64,000 bases of DNA from an uncultured Bacteroidales bacterium (lineage in GTDB: Bacteria > Bacteroidota > Bacteroidia > Bacteroidales > WCHB1-69): NCBI GenBank assembly GCA_900315245.1, contig OMYJ01000009.1:37563-101562 (forward strand), read 5' to 3'. This document shows positions 18,843-27,995 of the stretch, one piece after another; within the stretch, counting starts at the first letter, position 1, and each line of letters opens with the position of its first letter. Under the pieces are notes generated by a model. The model worked only from the letters and a program-made list of their open reading frames with translations, was not told the DNA's origin and ran no database searches. The translations under genes were made by a program, and so were the position numbers.

Positions 18843-19499
18843 ATGAAAAATCTAAACATTTTAGGAGCCCAAAACTCCCTTTTCAACGAGTTCATCTCGG
18901 AAGTCCGAAGTGCCGAGGTGCAGGTGGACAGCATGCGTTTCCGCCGGAACTTGGAGCGCATCGGCGAGATTTTCGCCTACGAAATCAGCAAGAACATGGC
19001 ATACGCAGAACAGGAGGTGGTCACCCCGTTAGGCATTGCCAATATTCCCCGTTTGCAGGAAAAACCAGTGTTGGCCACTATCTTGCGCGCCGGGCTGCCA
19101 CTGCATCAGGGCATGCTCAACTATTTCGATCACGCCGACAATGCCTTCATCTCAGCGTTCCGTAAATACTATAAGGACGGTACCTTCGAGATCCAGATTG
19201 ACTATCTCTCCTCTCCTGACTTGGACGAGAAAACGCTGATTCTTTGCGATCCGATGCTCGCCACCGGACAGTCACTTGCATTGGCATACGAGGAACTCAT
19301 GAGCAAGGGTGACCCGTTGCACACGCACATTGTGAGCGTCATTGCCAGTCGGCAAGGCCTTGATTATGTGATGAGCAAGCTCCCCACCGACAGCTGCACC
19401 TTCTGGATCGGAGCCGTGGATGAGGAACTGACCGCGCACTCCTATATCGTGCCCGGCCTCGGCGACGCCGGCGACCTCGCGTACGGCATCAAAGAGTAG
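18843..19499 (+). CDS. upp: Uracil phosphoribosyltransferase
   Basis: Salvages uracil with PRPP to give UMP. 218 residues. The PRPP-binding loop is ILCDPMLATGQSLALA, ILRAGLPLHQGM binds pyrophosphate, and the C-terminus YIVPGLGDAGDLAYG is the uracil-binding signature. Follows purB, 30 bases after the long heptamer hairpin; both are nucleotide genes but have separate chemistry. Confidence 0.96.
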   Translation: MKNLNILGAQNSLFNEFISEVRSAEVQVDSMRFRRNLERIGEIFAYEISKNMAYAEQEVVTPLGIANIPRLQEKPVLATILRAGLPLHQGMLNYFDHADNAFISAFRKYYKDGTFEIQIDYLSSPDLDEKTLILCDPMLATGQSLALAYEELMSKGDPLHTHIVSVIASRQGLDYVMSKLPTDSCTFWIGAVDEELTAHSYIVPGLGDAGDLAYGIKE

Positions 19500-19502
19500 G
19501 AT

Positions 19503-19523
19503 CTATTGCCTATTGCCTAAAAA
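19503..19523. repeat. Short heptamer array between upp and MBOAT genes
   Basis: CTATTGC, CTATTGC, CTAAAAA fill the whole space between the upp stop and the next ATG at 19524, so the third unit serves as the A-rich ribosome-binding leader of the next gene. Confidence 0.7.
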
Positions 19524-20942
19524 ATGGTTTTCAGCAGTAACGTCTTTCTGATACTGTTTCTGCCTGTTTTTTTGATATGCTATTTCGTATGTCCGAAAAA
19601 ATGGCGAAATATCATTCTGTTACTGTTTTCCATTGTGTTCTATGCATACGGAGCTCCGACTTTCATCCTGCTGCTGCTTGGCTCCACAATCATCAACTTC
19701 TTCCTTGTAAAATTACTGTATAAGTCTGAAAATCTTATACATAAGAAATTATTAGCAGGGTTGGCCATTATGATCAGTCTGGGACTGCTGGGCTATTTCA
19801 AATATGCAAACTTTTTCGTGGATAATTTGAATGCCGTATTAGGGGCTTTCGGATTGCAGCCATTCACATTTGCGAAAGTGTTGCTGCCTATAGGCATCTC
19901 CTTCTTCACGTTCCAGTCCATTACCTATGTGGTGGATACCTACCGCAATGTCCATAAACCGATGGAGCGGCTCACCGACTATATGCTCTACATCATCATG
20001 TTCCCCCAACTGATCGCAGGCCCCATTGTGCGCTATTGCGACATTGCAGACGAAATCCGAAGCAGGGAGCAAAACTGGTCGGAAATCCTACAGGGCTTTT
20101 ACCGTTTTGTGATTGGACTTTTCAAAAAGGTACTGATTGCGGATGTAATCGGCCGTCAAGTGGATATCCTTCTTGCGGGCGATTTGCTAACTATGGGTAC
20201 CGGCACAGCATGGATCACTATCGTCGCCTACACCATGCAGCTCTACTTCGACTTTTCCGGTTATTCCGACATGGCCATCGGTCTCGGCAAAATCATGGGA
20301 TTCCACTTTCCCGAGAACTTTGACAATCCGTACAACTCCGCAAGTGTCAGCGAGTTCTGGAGACGCTGGCACATCACGCTGGGTACATTCATGCGCAACT
20401 ATCTTTACATTCCGCTCGGCGGTAACCGCTGTTCGAAACCGAGGATGTATTTCAACCTCTGGGTGGTGTTTCTCCTTTCAGGATTATGGCATGGCGCAAG
20501 CTGGAACTTTGTCATTTGGGGCGCTTACCATGGCTTCTGGCTCGTGCTGGAACGCATCGGCTTGGGAAAAGTTTACGAAAAGATGGGTAAAATCCCCAGC
20601 GTCATCATCACTTTCCTTATCGTAACAATAGGTTGGGCCATTTTCCGAATCGAAAACCTCTCGGACGCATTTACGTTCATTTCGCGGCTTTTCGCTTTTG
20701 ATTTTCAGTCAATTGTTCCCATAAACAGTTTGCATTTCTACGCTGTGCTAATCGTGGCAATGGCTTTCGCATTCTTCTCCCTGTCCCCGCTTGGAAAAAG
20801 AGGACAAACCTTTTTCTTTCATACCGAATACTCTAAAAAGCAGCATCTTGCGATTTGGCCGGTGAGTGTCTTGTTGTTCATCTTCTGCCTCGGCGCCCTC
20901 AATGCGTCTGGTTTCAGTCCGTTCATTTATTTTAGATTTTAA
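19524..20942 (+). CDS. MBOAT O-acyltransferase (AlgI-like)
   Basis: Polytopic inner-membrane acyltransferase that passes acetyl groups from the cytoplasm to an extracytoplasmic carrier or polymer. 472 residues with about eleven hydrophobic segments. Hallmarks of the AlgI/PatA/DltB group are present: LPIGISFFTFQSITYVVD, FPQLIAGPIVR, SEFWRRWHITLG and the catalytic-histidine motif SGLWHGASWNFVIWGAYHG. Its partner, a DHHW-type protein, follows 9 bases later. The target (cell-wall sugar, exopolysaccharide or lipopolysaccharide) is not shown by the context. Confidence 0.92.
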   Translation: MVFSSNVFLILFLPVFLICYFVCPKKWRNIILLLFSIVFYAYGAPTFILLLLGSTIINFFLVKLLYKSENLIHKKLLAGLAIMISLGLLGYFKYANFFVDNLNAVLGAFGLQPFTFAKVLLPIGISFFTFQSITYVVDTYRNVHKPMERLTDYMLYIIMFPQLIAGPIVRYCDIADEIRSREQNWSEILQGFYRFVIGLFKKVLIADVIGRQVDILLAGDLLTMGTGTAWITIVAYTMQLYFDFSGYSDMAIGLGKIMGFHFPENFDNPYNSASVSEFWRRWHITLGTFMRNYLYIPLGGNRCSKPRMYFNLWVVFLLSGLWHGASWNFVIWGAYHGFWLVLERIGLGKVYEKMGKIPSVIITFLIVTIGWAIFRIENLSDAFTFISRLFAFDFQSIVPINSLHFYAVLIVAMAFAFFSLSPLGKRGQTFFFHTEYSKKQHLAIWPVSVLLFIFCLGALNASGFSPFIYFRF

Positions 20943-20951
20943 GATTCAACC

Positions 20952-22361
20952 ATGAGAAAGCATTTCCATAAGATATTGTTTTTTAGCACGATAGTGATCA
21001 TGGTTGTTTTCCTGATCCAAACGGTTACCGGAGTTGTCAAACTTGAGCCGCTTCAAGGGGTCACCATTGAAACCGAAAAGCCAAAACTGACCTTGAAAAA
21101 CTACACAGACGGTTCTTTTCAGAACGAATCGGAGAATTATCTGCGGGAACATTTCGGTTTTCGTGAGTGGTTGATCAGGGGCTACAACCAATTTCTTTGG
21201 GGATGTTTCCGGGAATCGAACAACGCCACTGTGGTGCGCGGGAAAAAAGACTGGTTGTTCGAGGAGACGCATGTCCGGGATTACTACGAGAGTCTGATGT
21301 ACAACTATGCCGCCGACAACGATGAAATGCGTAGGACTTTCGAGACCGAAGTGCAGCGTTTCAAGAAAGTGCAGGAGTTGCTGGAAGAGTACAATATCCA
21401 TCTTTTTCTCGTCATCGCCCCTTGTAAAGATGCGATTTATCCGGAGTATCTACCTAAAAACACATCGTATATCCGACCAGACGGGCTCCACGCCTACGAT
21501 TATTACAAAAAGCGGTTTGATGAGACTGGAGTGAACTACATTGACTTCGTCTCCTATTTCAGAAGCATCAAGGATTCTGTGGATTATCCGCTCTTCCCGT
21601 CGGGCGGCACGCACTGGAGCAATATTGCCTCTGTCTATGCCTTTGACTCCATTCTTCGATATATGGAAGTCTTAGGTAATCAGAATCTTATCAATCTGGA
21701 TATTGGTGAAAGGTACCCGGCGGAAACCCGGGATCCCGACAATGATTTGGAAAAAGTCCTCAATTTAGCTTTCCCCATCAAGTCGCGGCCGAATGTTTAC
21801 GCCGATGTGCGCGTCAAAGAGGACTCTATGGCGGAGAGACCGAATTTCCTGGCTGTTGGCGACTCCTATTTCTTTAATATTGCCGGCTCCACCCCGATAT
21901 GGGAGATTTTCCAGAAATACCTCTACTGGTATTACAACAGCACCATTTATGGCGATGACGAGCATACGACCACGTTGGAGGTGAACATTGAGCAGGAATT
22001 GATGCGCCCAGACTATATCATGCTCATCTATAATCCTGTGACACTCTATGAATTCAGCAGTTACTATTTGCCGAGAGCACTGTTACATCTTTGTTATGAC
22101 CAAGCTGCCATTGATTCTGCTGCGCGCAAGATGATGAGAGAGATTAAGTTTTACAGTTATCCGGAATACTCCGAATATTTGTCAATTGCCAAAAAGAGCA
22201 ACCGAAGTATAGATGATGTACTGTATGACAATGTCTTATTTTTGTTCCGCACTAATCCTGAGGATTTCTTTGGAGAATTGAGCGACGATCAGCTTCCTGT
22301 CTCCAGGAACAAAAACCTGGCACGTATCCGCAAAAATGCTATCTTTGCCCGTTCAAAATAG
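20952..22361 (+). CDS. DHHW/AlgJ-like periplasmic partner of the MBOAT protein
   Basis: 469 residues with one N-terminal membrane anchor (residues 8-27) and a periplasmic SGNH-like domain. Visible blocks: FGFREWLIRGYNQF, GKKDWLFEETHVRDYY, APCKDAIYPEYLP, the His-Trp motif GGTHWSN and the serine block AVGDSYFFN. In AlgX/AlgJ the catalytic Asp lies two residues before the His; here that position is Gly. It probably moves acetyl groups from the MBOAT protein to a polymer. The last 22 bases contain the promoter of the next gene. Confidence 0.85.
   Translation: MRKHFHKILFFSTIVIMVVFLIQTVTGVVKLEPLQGVTIETEKPKLTLKNYTDGSFQNESENYLREHFGFREWLIRGYNQFLWGCFRESNNATVVRGKKDWLFEETHVRDYYESLMYNYAADNDEMRRTFETEVQRFKKVQELLEEYNIHLFLVIAPCKDAIYPEYLPKNTSYIRPDGLHAYDYYKKRFDETGVNYIDFVSYFRSIKDSVDYPLFPSGGTHWSNIASVYAFDSILRYMEVLGNQNLINLDIGERYPAETRDPDNDLEKVLNLAFPIKSRPNVYADVRVKEDSMAERPNFLAVGDSYFFNIAGSTPIWEIFQKYLYWYYNSTIYGDDEHTTTLEVNIEQELMRPDYIMLIYNPVTLYEFSSYYLPRALLHLCYDQAAIDSAARKMMREIKFYSYPEYSEYLSIAKKSNRSIDDVLYDNVLFLFRTNPEDFFGELSDDQLPVSRNKNLARIRKNAIFARSK
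22340..22347 (+). promoter_or_regulatory. -7 promoter element of the PfkB kinase, inside the upstream gene
   Basis: TATCTTTG followed by CCCGT lies within the last codons of the DHHW gene, 21 bases before the kinase ATG at 22369. Confidence 0.65.
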
Positions 22362-22368
22362 CGAAATA

Positions 22369-23334
22369 ATGAAGAAAATATTAGGAATCGGCAATGCATT
22401 GGTTGACATTCTGGTGCATATTGATAATGATGAAATTCTCGACCGCTTAGGATTGCAGAAGGGCGGCATGGAAATGATTGACGCACAGCGGAAACGCGAA
22501 ATTCTGGAGGTCATCGCCGAAATGCCGCAAACACTGGCTACCGGCGGCTCCACTTCCAACACCATCCACGGTTTGGCCCGTTTGGGCGCTGAAGCCGGTT
22601 ACATCGGTAAGGTGGGCAACGATGAAATGGGACAACTCTTCCGTGAAGGTTGTACTCGCTTTGGGGTGATTCCTCTTCTTATTGAATCCCAGGAAGATAC
22701 CGGCGTCGCCATCACGTTCATCTCCTCCAACGCGGAACGCACCTTCGCCACGTATCTTGGTGCGGCTGCCACCATGCAACCCAACGAAGTGGACGAGCAA
22801 ATCCTTGATAACTACGACATTATCCATATTGAAGGATACCTCATCTTCAACCATGAATTAATACTGACAGTTTGTCAGAAGGCCAAGAAACACGGACTTC
22901 AGATTTCCATGGATATGGCCAGCTACAACCTGATAGAGAGTAACTTGGATTTTGTCAAGATGCTGCTGCGCGACTACGTTGATATCATCTTCGCCAACGA
23001 AGAGGAGGCCAAAGCTTTTGCCGGTGTGGAAAATGTGGAGGCATTGCACGTGCTGTCCGAATCGTGTCCTATCGCCATCGTGAAGGTCGGCAAAGACGGT
23101 TCCTACATCAAGATGAACGGTGAGGTAACCGCCATTTCCCCCGTGGATGCACAACGTGTTGACACCACTGGCGCGGGTGACATCTACGCATCTGGATTCC
23201 TATATGGTTACATCAACGGCTACAACGCTCTGAAATCCGGAAACTTGGCCTCATACCTCTCCTCACGACTCATTGAATATGTCGGTGCGAAGCTTCCCGA
23301 CGAAGTTTGGTCAGAAGTGGAAAATTTGAAATAA
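22369..23334 (+). CDS. PfkB family carbohydrate/nucleoside kinase
   Basis: 321-residue ribokinase-like enzyme. N-terminal GIGNALVDILV, GGSTSNTIHGLARLGAEAGYIGKVGNDEMG (PfkB signature 1 region) and the C-terminal active-site signature DTTGAGDIYASGFLYG with the catalytic Asp are all present. The overall pattern is closest to adenosine kinase-like members of Bacteroidota, but substrate cannot be decided from sequence. ATG 22369 is chosen because the upstream in-frame TTG (22336) precedes the promoter. Confidence 0.9.
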   Translation: MKKILGIGNALVDILVHIDNDEILDRLGLQKGGMEMIDAQRKREILEVIAEMPQTLATGGSTSNTIHGLARLGAEAGYIGKVGNDEMGQLFREGCTRFGVIPLLIESQEDTGVAITFISSNAERTFATYLGAAATMQPNEVDEQILDNYDIIHIEGYLIFNHELILTVCQKAKKHGLQISMDMASYNLIESNLDFVKMLLRDYVDIIFANEEEAKAFAGVENVEALHVLSESCPIAIVKVGKDGSYIKMNGEVTAISPVDAQRVDTTGAGDIYASGFLYGYINGYNALKSGNLASYLSSRLIEYVGAKLPDEVWSEVENLK

Positions 23335-23365
23335 AAAAAGAGGAAGCGATTGCTTCCTCTTTTTA
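23334..23365. terminator. Bidirectional rho-independent terminator
   Basis: A run of A, stem GAGGAAGC / GCTTCCTC with a 4-base loop, and a run of T. Serves the kinase on plus and tRNA-Thr on minus. Confidence 0.9.
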
Positions 23366-23368
23366 ATG

Positions 23369-23441
<73 letters not shown>

Positions 23442-23454
23442 TGGTTTTGCGCGG

Positions 23455-23462
23455 CAAAGATA
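23455..23462 (-). promoter_or_regulatory. -7 promoter element of tRNA-Thr
   Basis: TATCTTTG followed by CCGCG on the minus strand, 13 bases before the tRNA 5' end. Confidence 0.7.
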
Positions 23463-23506
23463 CACTTTTTTTCAATATCCGAAGATGCCGCGCGATTTTT
23501 TATTTC

Positions 23507-23770
23507 CTACTCTTGCGTGGCAGGAACGACAGAAACGTAAGATCTGTCTTTGTAGGTTTTCTTGAATTCGACAATGCCGTCACACAATGCGAAGAGCGTG
23601 TGGTCTTTACCCATTCCCACGTTCTTGCCAGGGTTGTGAACGGTACCTCTTTGGCGGACGATGATGTTGCCAGCCTTGGCGAACTGACCACCGAAGATCT
23701 TCAAACCTAATCTTTTACTCGCTGATTCGCGGCCGTTCTGAGAACTACCGACACCTTTTTTATGAGCCAT
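23507..23770 (-). CDS. rpmA: 50S ribosomal protein L27
   Basis: 87 residues, typical length, starting [22 protein letters not shown] with the conserved GSSQNGRDS-like tail that reaches the peptidyl-transferase centre; [26 protein letters not shown] follows. No N-terminal propeptide is present, unlike Firmicutes L27. Second gene of the rplU-rpmA pair. Confidence 0.97.
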   Translation of the reverse strand: MAHKKGVGSSQNGRESASKRLGLKIFGGQFAKAGNIIVRQRGTVHNPGKNVGMGKDHTLFALCDGIVEFKKTYKDRSYVSVVPATQE

Positions 23771-23801
23771 AAGTCTAAATTTTAATCGTTAATACTAATT
23801 T

Positions 23802-24113
23802 TTACAGAGCGATGTTATCAATCTTGATGGAGGTCAAACATTGACGATGACCATTCAGTTTCTGATAACCTTTTCTTCTTTTCTTCTTGAAAACAAGAAC
23901 TTTGTCACCTTTCAGGTGTTGGAGAACGGTAGCGGTTACAGCGGCACCGGAAACGGTCGGAGTACCCACTTTGACATCACCGTCATTATCCACTAACATT
24001 ACGCGGTCAAATGTGACTTGCGCACCTTCTTCAGCCTTGAGGCGCTGAACATAGACTCTGCGGTCTTTTTCAACCTTGAATTGTTGCCCGGCTATTTCTA
24101 CAATTGCGTACAT
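23802..24113 (-). CDS. rplU: 50S ribosomal protein L21
   Basis: 103 residues with the family start MYAIVEIAGQQFKVE and the RNA-binding FKKKRRKGYQKLNGHRQ motif. First gene of the pair; promoter at 24149-24156 lies 35 bases upstream. Confidence 0.97.
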   Translation of the reverse strand: MYAIVEIAGQQFKVEKDRRVYVQRLKAEEGAQVTFDRVMLVDNDGDVKVGTPTVSGAAVTATVLQHLKGDKVLVFKKKRRKGYQKLNGHRQCLTSIKIDNIAL

Positions 24114-24148
24114 TTTGGTATAATTTTTGTTTGTAAATTTTTGGGCGG

Positions 24149-24156
24149 CAAAAATA
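24149..24156 (-). promoter_or_regulatory. -7 promoter element of rplU-rpmA
   Basis: TATTTTTG followed by CCGCC on the minus strand. Confidence 0.7.
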
Positions 24157-24238
24157 AGATTTTTTTTGACACCACCATTTTAAATGCAATTTTTTTTTCA
24201 CTTTTCCGTTATAGAGCGGTTTTTAATGAGATCACTTA

Positions 24239-25363
24239 ATGAAAAATATGATAAATATGAAAGCAATCAATTGTTCTAAAGCACTGTTAATCGCAATTTT
24301 ATCCATTTTTGTCTGCATAAACAGCGGATGTTCGCAACCGGAAAACCGTACGGCGAAATATGTGGATTTGACCGAGGCCGCGGAGTCGTCCGTGAATGCT
24401 GTCGTCTATATCAAGACTGAATTTACGCAGAAAAACTCCATGTGGGATGACTTTTTCGGCGGCACTATTTGGGAGCATTTCTTCGGTTCCGCACCAAGCA
24501 CCTATCCGGTGCAGGCGGCTGGCTCTGGCGTCATCATTTCTTCTGATGGTTATATCGTGACCAATAACCATGTAGTGGAAGATGCTGAAAAAGTGACAAT
24601 CACGCTGAACGACAAGCGCGAATACGATGGCGAAATCATCGGTACCGACCCTGCCTCCGACCTGGCTCTTATCAAAATCAACGAAAGCCGCCTCCCCTAT
24701 CTGAAGTTCGCCAATTCAGACTCGGTTCGCATCGGCGAGTGGGTGCTGGCCATCGGCAACCCTATGGGTCTCAACTCTACGGTCACCGCCGGCATCATCA
24801 GCGCAAAAGCCCGTCAACTTAGCACCGGCCGCAACACAATGTCCGATGAGGTCTATCTGCAGACCGACGCTGCCGTTAACTCCGGGAACTCCGGCGGCGC
24901 TTTGGTGAATGCCTCCGGGCAACTGGTCGGCATCAACACGGCCATCGCCTCCGGCAACGGCTACTACACCGGCTACTCCTTCGCCATCCCCTCCAATATC
25001 GTCCAAAAAATCTGCTACGATCTGGAACATTTCGGCACCACCCAGCAAGCCTACCTCGGCGTTTCCATCATGGAACTCAATGCCACTAACGCCAAAGAAC
25101 TGAACCTCAACGATGTAAAAGGAATCTATGTGGCCGAAGTCTCTGACAATGGCGCCGCCGCACAAAACGGATTCCAAGAAGGCGATGTCATCACCCATAT
25201 CGACGACACTCCTGTAAACAGCCTTGCAGAAGTGCGCGGTGTGCTCAAAACAAAATCCCCTGGCGATAAAGTGAAGGTCATTTTAGTCAGAAACAAAGAA
25301 AAAATGACAAAAAATGTAACTTTATTGAATAGTAAAGGTACAACAGAAAAGGTTGAAAAATAA
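24239..25363 (+). CDS. HtrA/DegQ family serine protease, lipoprotein, one PDZ domain
   Basis: Envelope quality-control protease, 374 residues. A lipoprotein signal ends at Cys31 (INSGC), so it is membrane anchored. The trypsin-like domain has the triad His111 (TNNHVV), Asp141 (ASDLALIKI) and Ser218 (NSGNSGGALVN). One PDZ domain (about 270-365; YLGVSIMELNA, GAAAQNGFQEGDVITHIDD). Only one PDZ makes it DegS-like in layout rather than DegP-like. rpoD follows after a heptamer array of about 100 bases. Confidence 0.92.
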   Translation: MKNMINMKAINCSKALLIAILSIFVCINSGCSQPENRTAKYVDLTEAAESSVNAVVYIKTEFTQKNSMWDDFFGGTIWEHFFGSAPSTYPVQAAGSGVIISSDGYIVTNNHVVEDAEKVTITLNDKREYDGEIIGTDPASDLALIKINESRLPYLKFANSDSVRIGEWVLAIGNPMGLNSTVTAGIISAKARQLSTGRNTMSDEVYLQTDAAVNSGNSGGALVNASGQLVGINTAIASGNGYYTGYSFAIPSNIVQKICYDLEHFGTTQQAYLGVSIMELNATNAKELNLNDVKGIYVAEVSDNGAAAQNGFQEGDVITHIDDTPVNSLAEVRGVLKTKSPGDKVKVILVRNKEKMTKNVTLLNSKGTTEKVEK

Positions 25364-25364
25364 C

Positions 25365-25460
25365 TGTCGGCTGTTAGCTGTTAGCTGTTAGCCTTTAGCT
25401 ATTGGAAAAATAACTAAAGGCCAATAGCCAAAAGCTAAAAGCCAAAGGCCAAAAGCTAAA
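25365..25460. repeat. Heptamer array between degQ-like gene and rpoD
   Basis: Begins one base after the protease TAA: TGTCGGC, three TGTTAGC units, CTTTAGC, then a partly complementary second half rich in GCCAAAA/GCTAAAA units. Ends 3 bases before the rpoD ATG and partly pairs with itself. Confidence 0.85.
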
Positions 25461-25463
25461 TAA

Positions 25464-26324
25464 ATGAGACAATTAAAAATATCGAAATCTATCACCAACC
25501 GTGATTCTGCATCGCTGGAGCGGTTTTTGTCCGACATCAGCAAGGTGCAGATGATTGGCGCGGATGAAGAGGTGGAGCTGGCACGTAAAATCAAAGCTGG
25601 GGACGAGGATGCCCTCAACAAGCTGGTCACCACCAACTTGCGCTTTGTCGTGTCGGTGGCCAAACAGTACCAGAATCAAGGTATCGGGCTACAAGACCTT
25701 ATTAACGAGGGCAATTTGGGACTTATCAAAGCCGCGCAACGTTTCGACGAGACGCGCGGCTTCAAATTCATCTCCTACGCTGTATGGTGGATCCGGCAAG
25801 CCATTCTGCAAGCTATCGCCGACCAGTCGCGCATCGTGAGACTGCCCCTGAACCAAGTCGGTGTCATCAACAAAATCAAGAAGGAGACTGCCCGTTTGGA
25901 ACAGACCCTCAATCGTTTGCCCACCACGGAGGAAATCGCCAATGCCATGGATATGCCCGTCTATAAGGTGGCGGAAATCATGAAGATGAACAACCACCCG
26001 CAATCCATTGATTCCCCTATCGCACCTAACGAGGAAACCCGTTTCGTGGATGTCTTCGTCCATGACAATGACGAGAACACAGACACCACGCTGATGAAAG
26101 AGTCCCTCTCCTCGGAAATCAACGATTTGTTGAAAACACTGCCCGATAAGGAAGCGGATGTGCTTCGCCTTTTCTTTGGCATCGGTACATCACACGAACA
26201 TACGCTGGATGAAATCGGCGACAAGCTGGAACTCTCCCGCGAGCGCGTGCGGCAAATCAAAGAACGCGCCCTGAAAAGGCTGCGCCAAAGTGCAAAAAAC
26301 AAGAACCTAAAGAGCTATTTATAG
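25464..26324 (+). CDS. rpoD: Primary sigma factor RpoD (short Bacteroidota form)
   Basis: Directs RNA polymerase to housekeeping promoters. 286 residues; region 1.1 and the non-conserved spacer are missing, as in the Bacteroidota SigA. Region 1.2 starts SLERFLSDISKVQMI, region 2 includes LVTTNLRFVVSVAKQYQNQG and the -10-binding helix GFKFISYAVWWIRQAI, region 3 follows, and region 4 has the helix-turn-helix TLDEIGDKLELSRERVRQIKERALKRLR. This is the factor expected to read the TAnnTTTG elements listed here. Confidence 0.97.
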   Translation: MRQLKISKSITNRDSASLERFLSDISKVQMIGADEEVELARKIKAGDEDALNKLVTTNLRFVVSVAKQYQNQGIGLQDLINEGNLGLIKAAQRFDETRGFKFISYAVWWIRQAILQAIADQSRIVRLPLNQVGVINKIKKETARLEQTLNRLPTTEEIANAMDMPVYKVAEIMKMNNHPQSIDSPIAPNEETRFVDVFVHDNDENTDTTLMKESLSSEINDLLKTLPDKEADVLRLFFGIGTSHEHTLDEIGDKLELSRERVRQIKERALKRLRQSAKNKNLKSYL

Positions 26325-26343
26325 GAAAGACATCTCCATTTTC

Positions 26344-26937
26344 ATGAAAAAAGCCCTGTTTTGTTTCCTGATAACGATGGGTTTATGCGTTTCCTTTTCA
26401 GCCTGTAAGCCGAAACCTCTTCCCGAGCCTAAGCCTATGGGCTATTTCCGTATCGACCTTCCCGGTCACCAATATCGGACAATAGACACAGCCCTTCCTT
26501 TCCGGTATGAGCAGTCCGTTTTTGCAAACACCACAATAGAGAGACAAAAGGACAACACTCTGTGGATGACCGTTTCCTATCCGGATTTGAAAGCTTCGCT
26601 CCGATTCACCTGTTTTGATGTCAAGAACGCCGACAGCCTGCGCAATCTGATGATTTCCGAAGACAAAATGGTGAAGTTCCATTATCAGAAGGCGGATGAC
26701 GTGCAATACTCTGTCATCCAAGACCCTGAATCAAATTTATGGGGACAGACTTACGAGATTCTCGGCAAAGAGGTCGCCACTCCTTTCCAATTCTGGCTGA
26801 CCGACAGCACCCATCGCTTTGTCCGCGCCAATCTTTACTTCGACTGCGCCCCCAACAACGACTCCCTGCAGCCCATTATACAATTTCTAAAAGAGGATGC
26901 CCTGCACCTCATAAACACTTTCGAATGGAAACCTTAA
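26344..26937 (+). CDS. gldD: Gliding motility lipoprotein GldD
   Basis: 197 residues. Lipoprotein signal ending at Cys21 (SFSAC) and the family hallmark PKPMGYFRIDLPGHQY; AGC-free C-terminal half with YEILGKEVATPFQFWLTDS. In Flavobacterium GldD is needed for gliding; non-gliding Bacteroidales keep it, probably with a role linked to the T9SS or envelope. 20 bases after rpoD and overlapping the LuxE-like gene by 13 bases, so the three are probably one transcript. Confidence 0.9.
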   Translation: MKKALFCFLITMGLCVSFSACKPKPLPEPKPMGYFRIDLPGHQYRTIDTALPFRYEQSVFANTTIERQKDNTLWMTVSYPDLKASLRFTCFDVKNADSLRNLMISEDKMVKFHYQKADDVQYSVIQDPESNLWGQTYEILGKEVATPFQFWLTDSTHRFVRANLYFDCAPNNDSLQPIIQFLKEDALHLINTFEWKP

Positions 26938-27908
26938 ATCCGTTTTCGATTTTCCATATTCGCAACGATGCCGAATTCGAGCAATCGGCATTGTCCGTTT
27001 TTAGTTTCCAATTCGACCACAACCCAACATATCGTTCTTATTGTCAACTGCTTAACATAAAAAAAGAAGACATTCATCATCTGGAGGAGATTCCTTTTCT
27101 GCCCATTTCTTTTTTTAAGACCCACGCTGTCAAAACCACAACATTTACTCCCGCATTGACTTTTCGGAGCAGTGGCACTACAGGGATGCAACAATCCAGA
27201 CACTTCATCAAAGACGCAATTATCTACCAAAAGAGTCTGATTGAAGGATTCCGATATTTTTATGGAAACCCCTCCGAATACACTTTCCTGGCGCTGCTGC
27301 CTAACTATCTGGAACAGAAGCAATCTTCCTTGGTTTATATGATGGACTGGCTGATGCAGCAGTCAAGGTCCAATGACAACGGCTATTATCTTTACAACCA
27401 CGAAGATCTGTACAACAAGCTCTGCCAACTGCGTGATAATAAGCGGAAAACTATTCTTTGGGGAGTCACTTTCGCTCTATTGGACTTCGTTGAGCACTAC
27501 CAACTGGATTTCCCGGATCTGATTGTGTTTGAAACTGGCGGGATGAAAGGACGCCGCAAAGAGATGGTGAAAGAGGAGTTATACGACACGCTCTGCAAAG
27601 CATTCGGCGTGCCCGACATCCATTCTGAATATGGAATGTGCGAACTGCTGTCGCAAGCATACAGCAAAGGAGGAAACATTTTTGCCACTCCACCATGGAT
27701 GAAGCTGCGCCTACGCAACGAAAAAGATCCTCTTGACGGCAGTGACTCCGTCAGCACCGGTGTCATCAACGTCATTGATTTGGCCAATATCTACAGTTGT
27801 TCGTTCATCGCCACCGAAGACCTCGGCCGTCGCCACGCGCAAGGCATTGAAGTGCTTGGCCGTCTCGACCACGCGCAAATCCGTGGCTGTAACCTGATGG
27901 TGCTGTGA
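26925..27908 (+). CDS. LuxE-like acyl-protein synthetase / acyltransferase
   Basis: 327 residues. The phosphate-binding loop FRSSGTTGMQQSRHF is that of adenylate-forming LuxE-type acyl-protein synthetases; other family blocks are LPISFFKTH, ETGGMKGRRKEM and HSEYGMCELLSQAYSKGG. LuxE activates and transfers fatty acyl groups through a C-terminal Cys; whether this one does so is unknown. Start ATG 26925 lies inside the end of gldD, giving translational coupling. A shared envelope or lipid function is an inference from that coupling. Confidence 0.82.
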   Translation: METLNPFSIFHIRNDAEFEQSALSVFSFQFDHNPTYRSYCQLLNIKKEDIHHLEEIPFLPISFFKTHAVKTTTFTPALTFRSSGTTGMQQSRHFIKDAIIYQKSLIEGFRYFYGNPSEYTFLALLPNYLEQKQSSLVYMMDWLMQQSRSNDNGYYLYNHEDLYNKLCQLRDNKRKTILWGVTFALLDFVEHYQLDFPDLIVFETGGMKGRRKEMVKEELYDTLCKAFGVPDIHSEYGMCELLSQAYSKGGNIFATPPWMKLRLRNEKDPLDGSDSVSTGVINVIDLANIYSCSFIATEDLGRRHAQGIEVLGRLDHAQIRGCNLMVL

Positions 27909-27924
27909 ATTCATATTTTATTTG

Positions 27925-27932
27925 TACCTTTG
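27925..27932 (+). promoter_or_regulatory. -7 promoter element of the FMN-binding protein gene
   Basis: TACCTTTG followed by CAACG, 63 bases before the ATG. Confidence 0.6.
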
Positions 27933-27995
27933 CAACGTTCCCCATCCAAGGGAATATATTTTGTAAACTATTGTTAACCAAATGATTATAGAATT

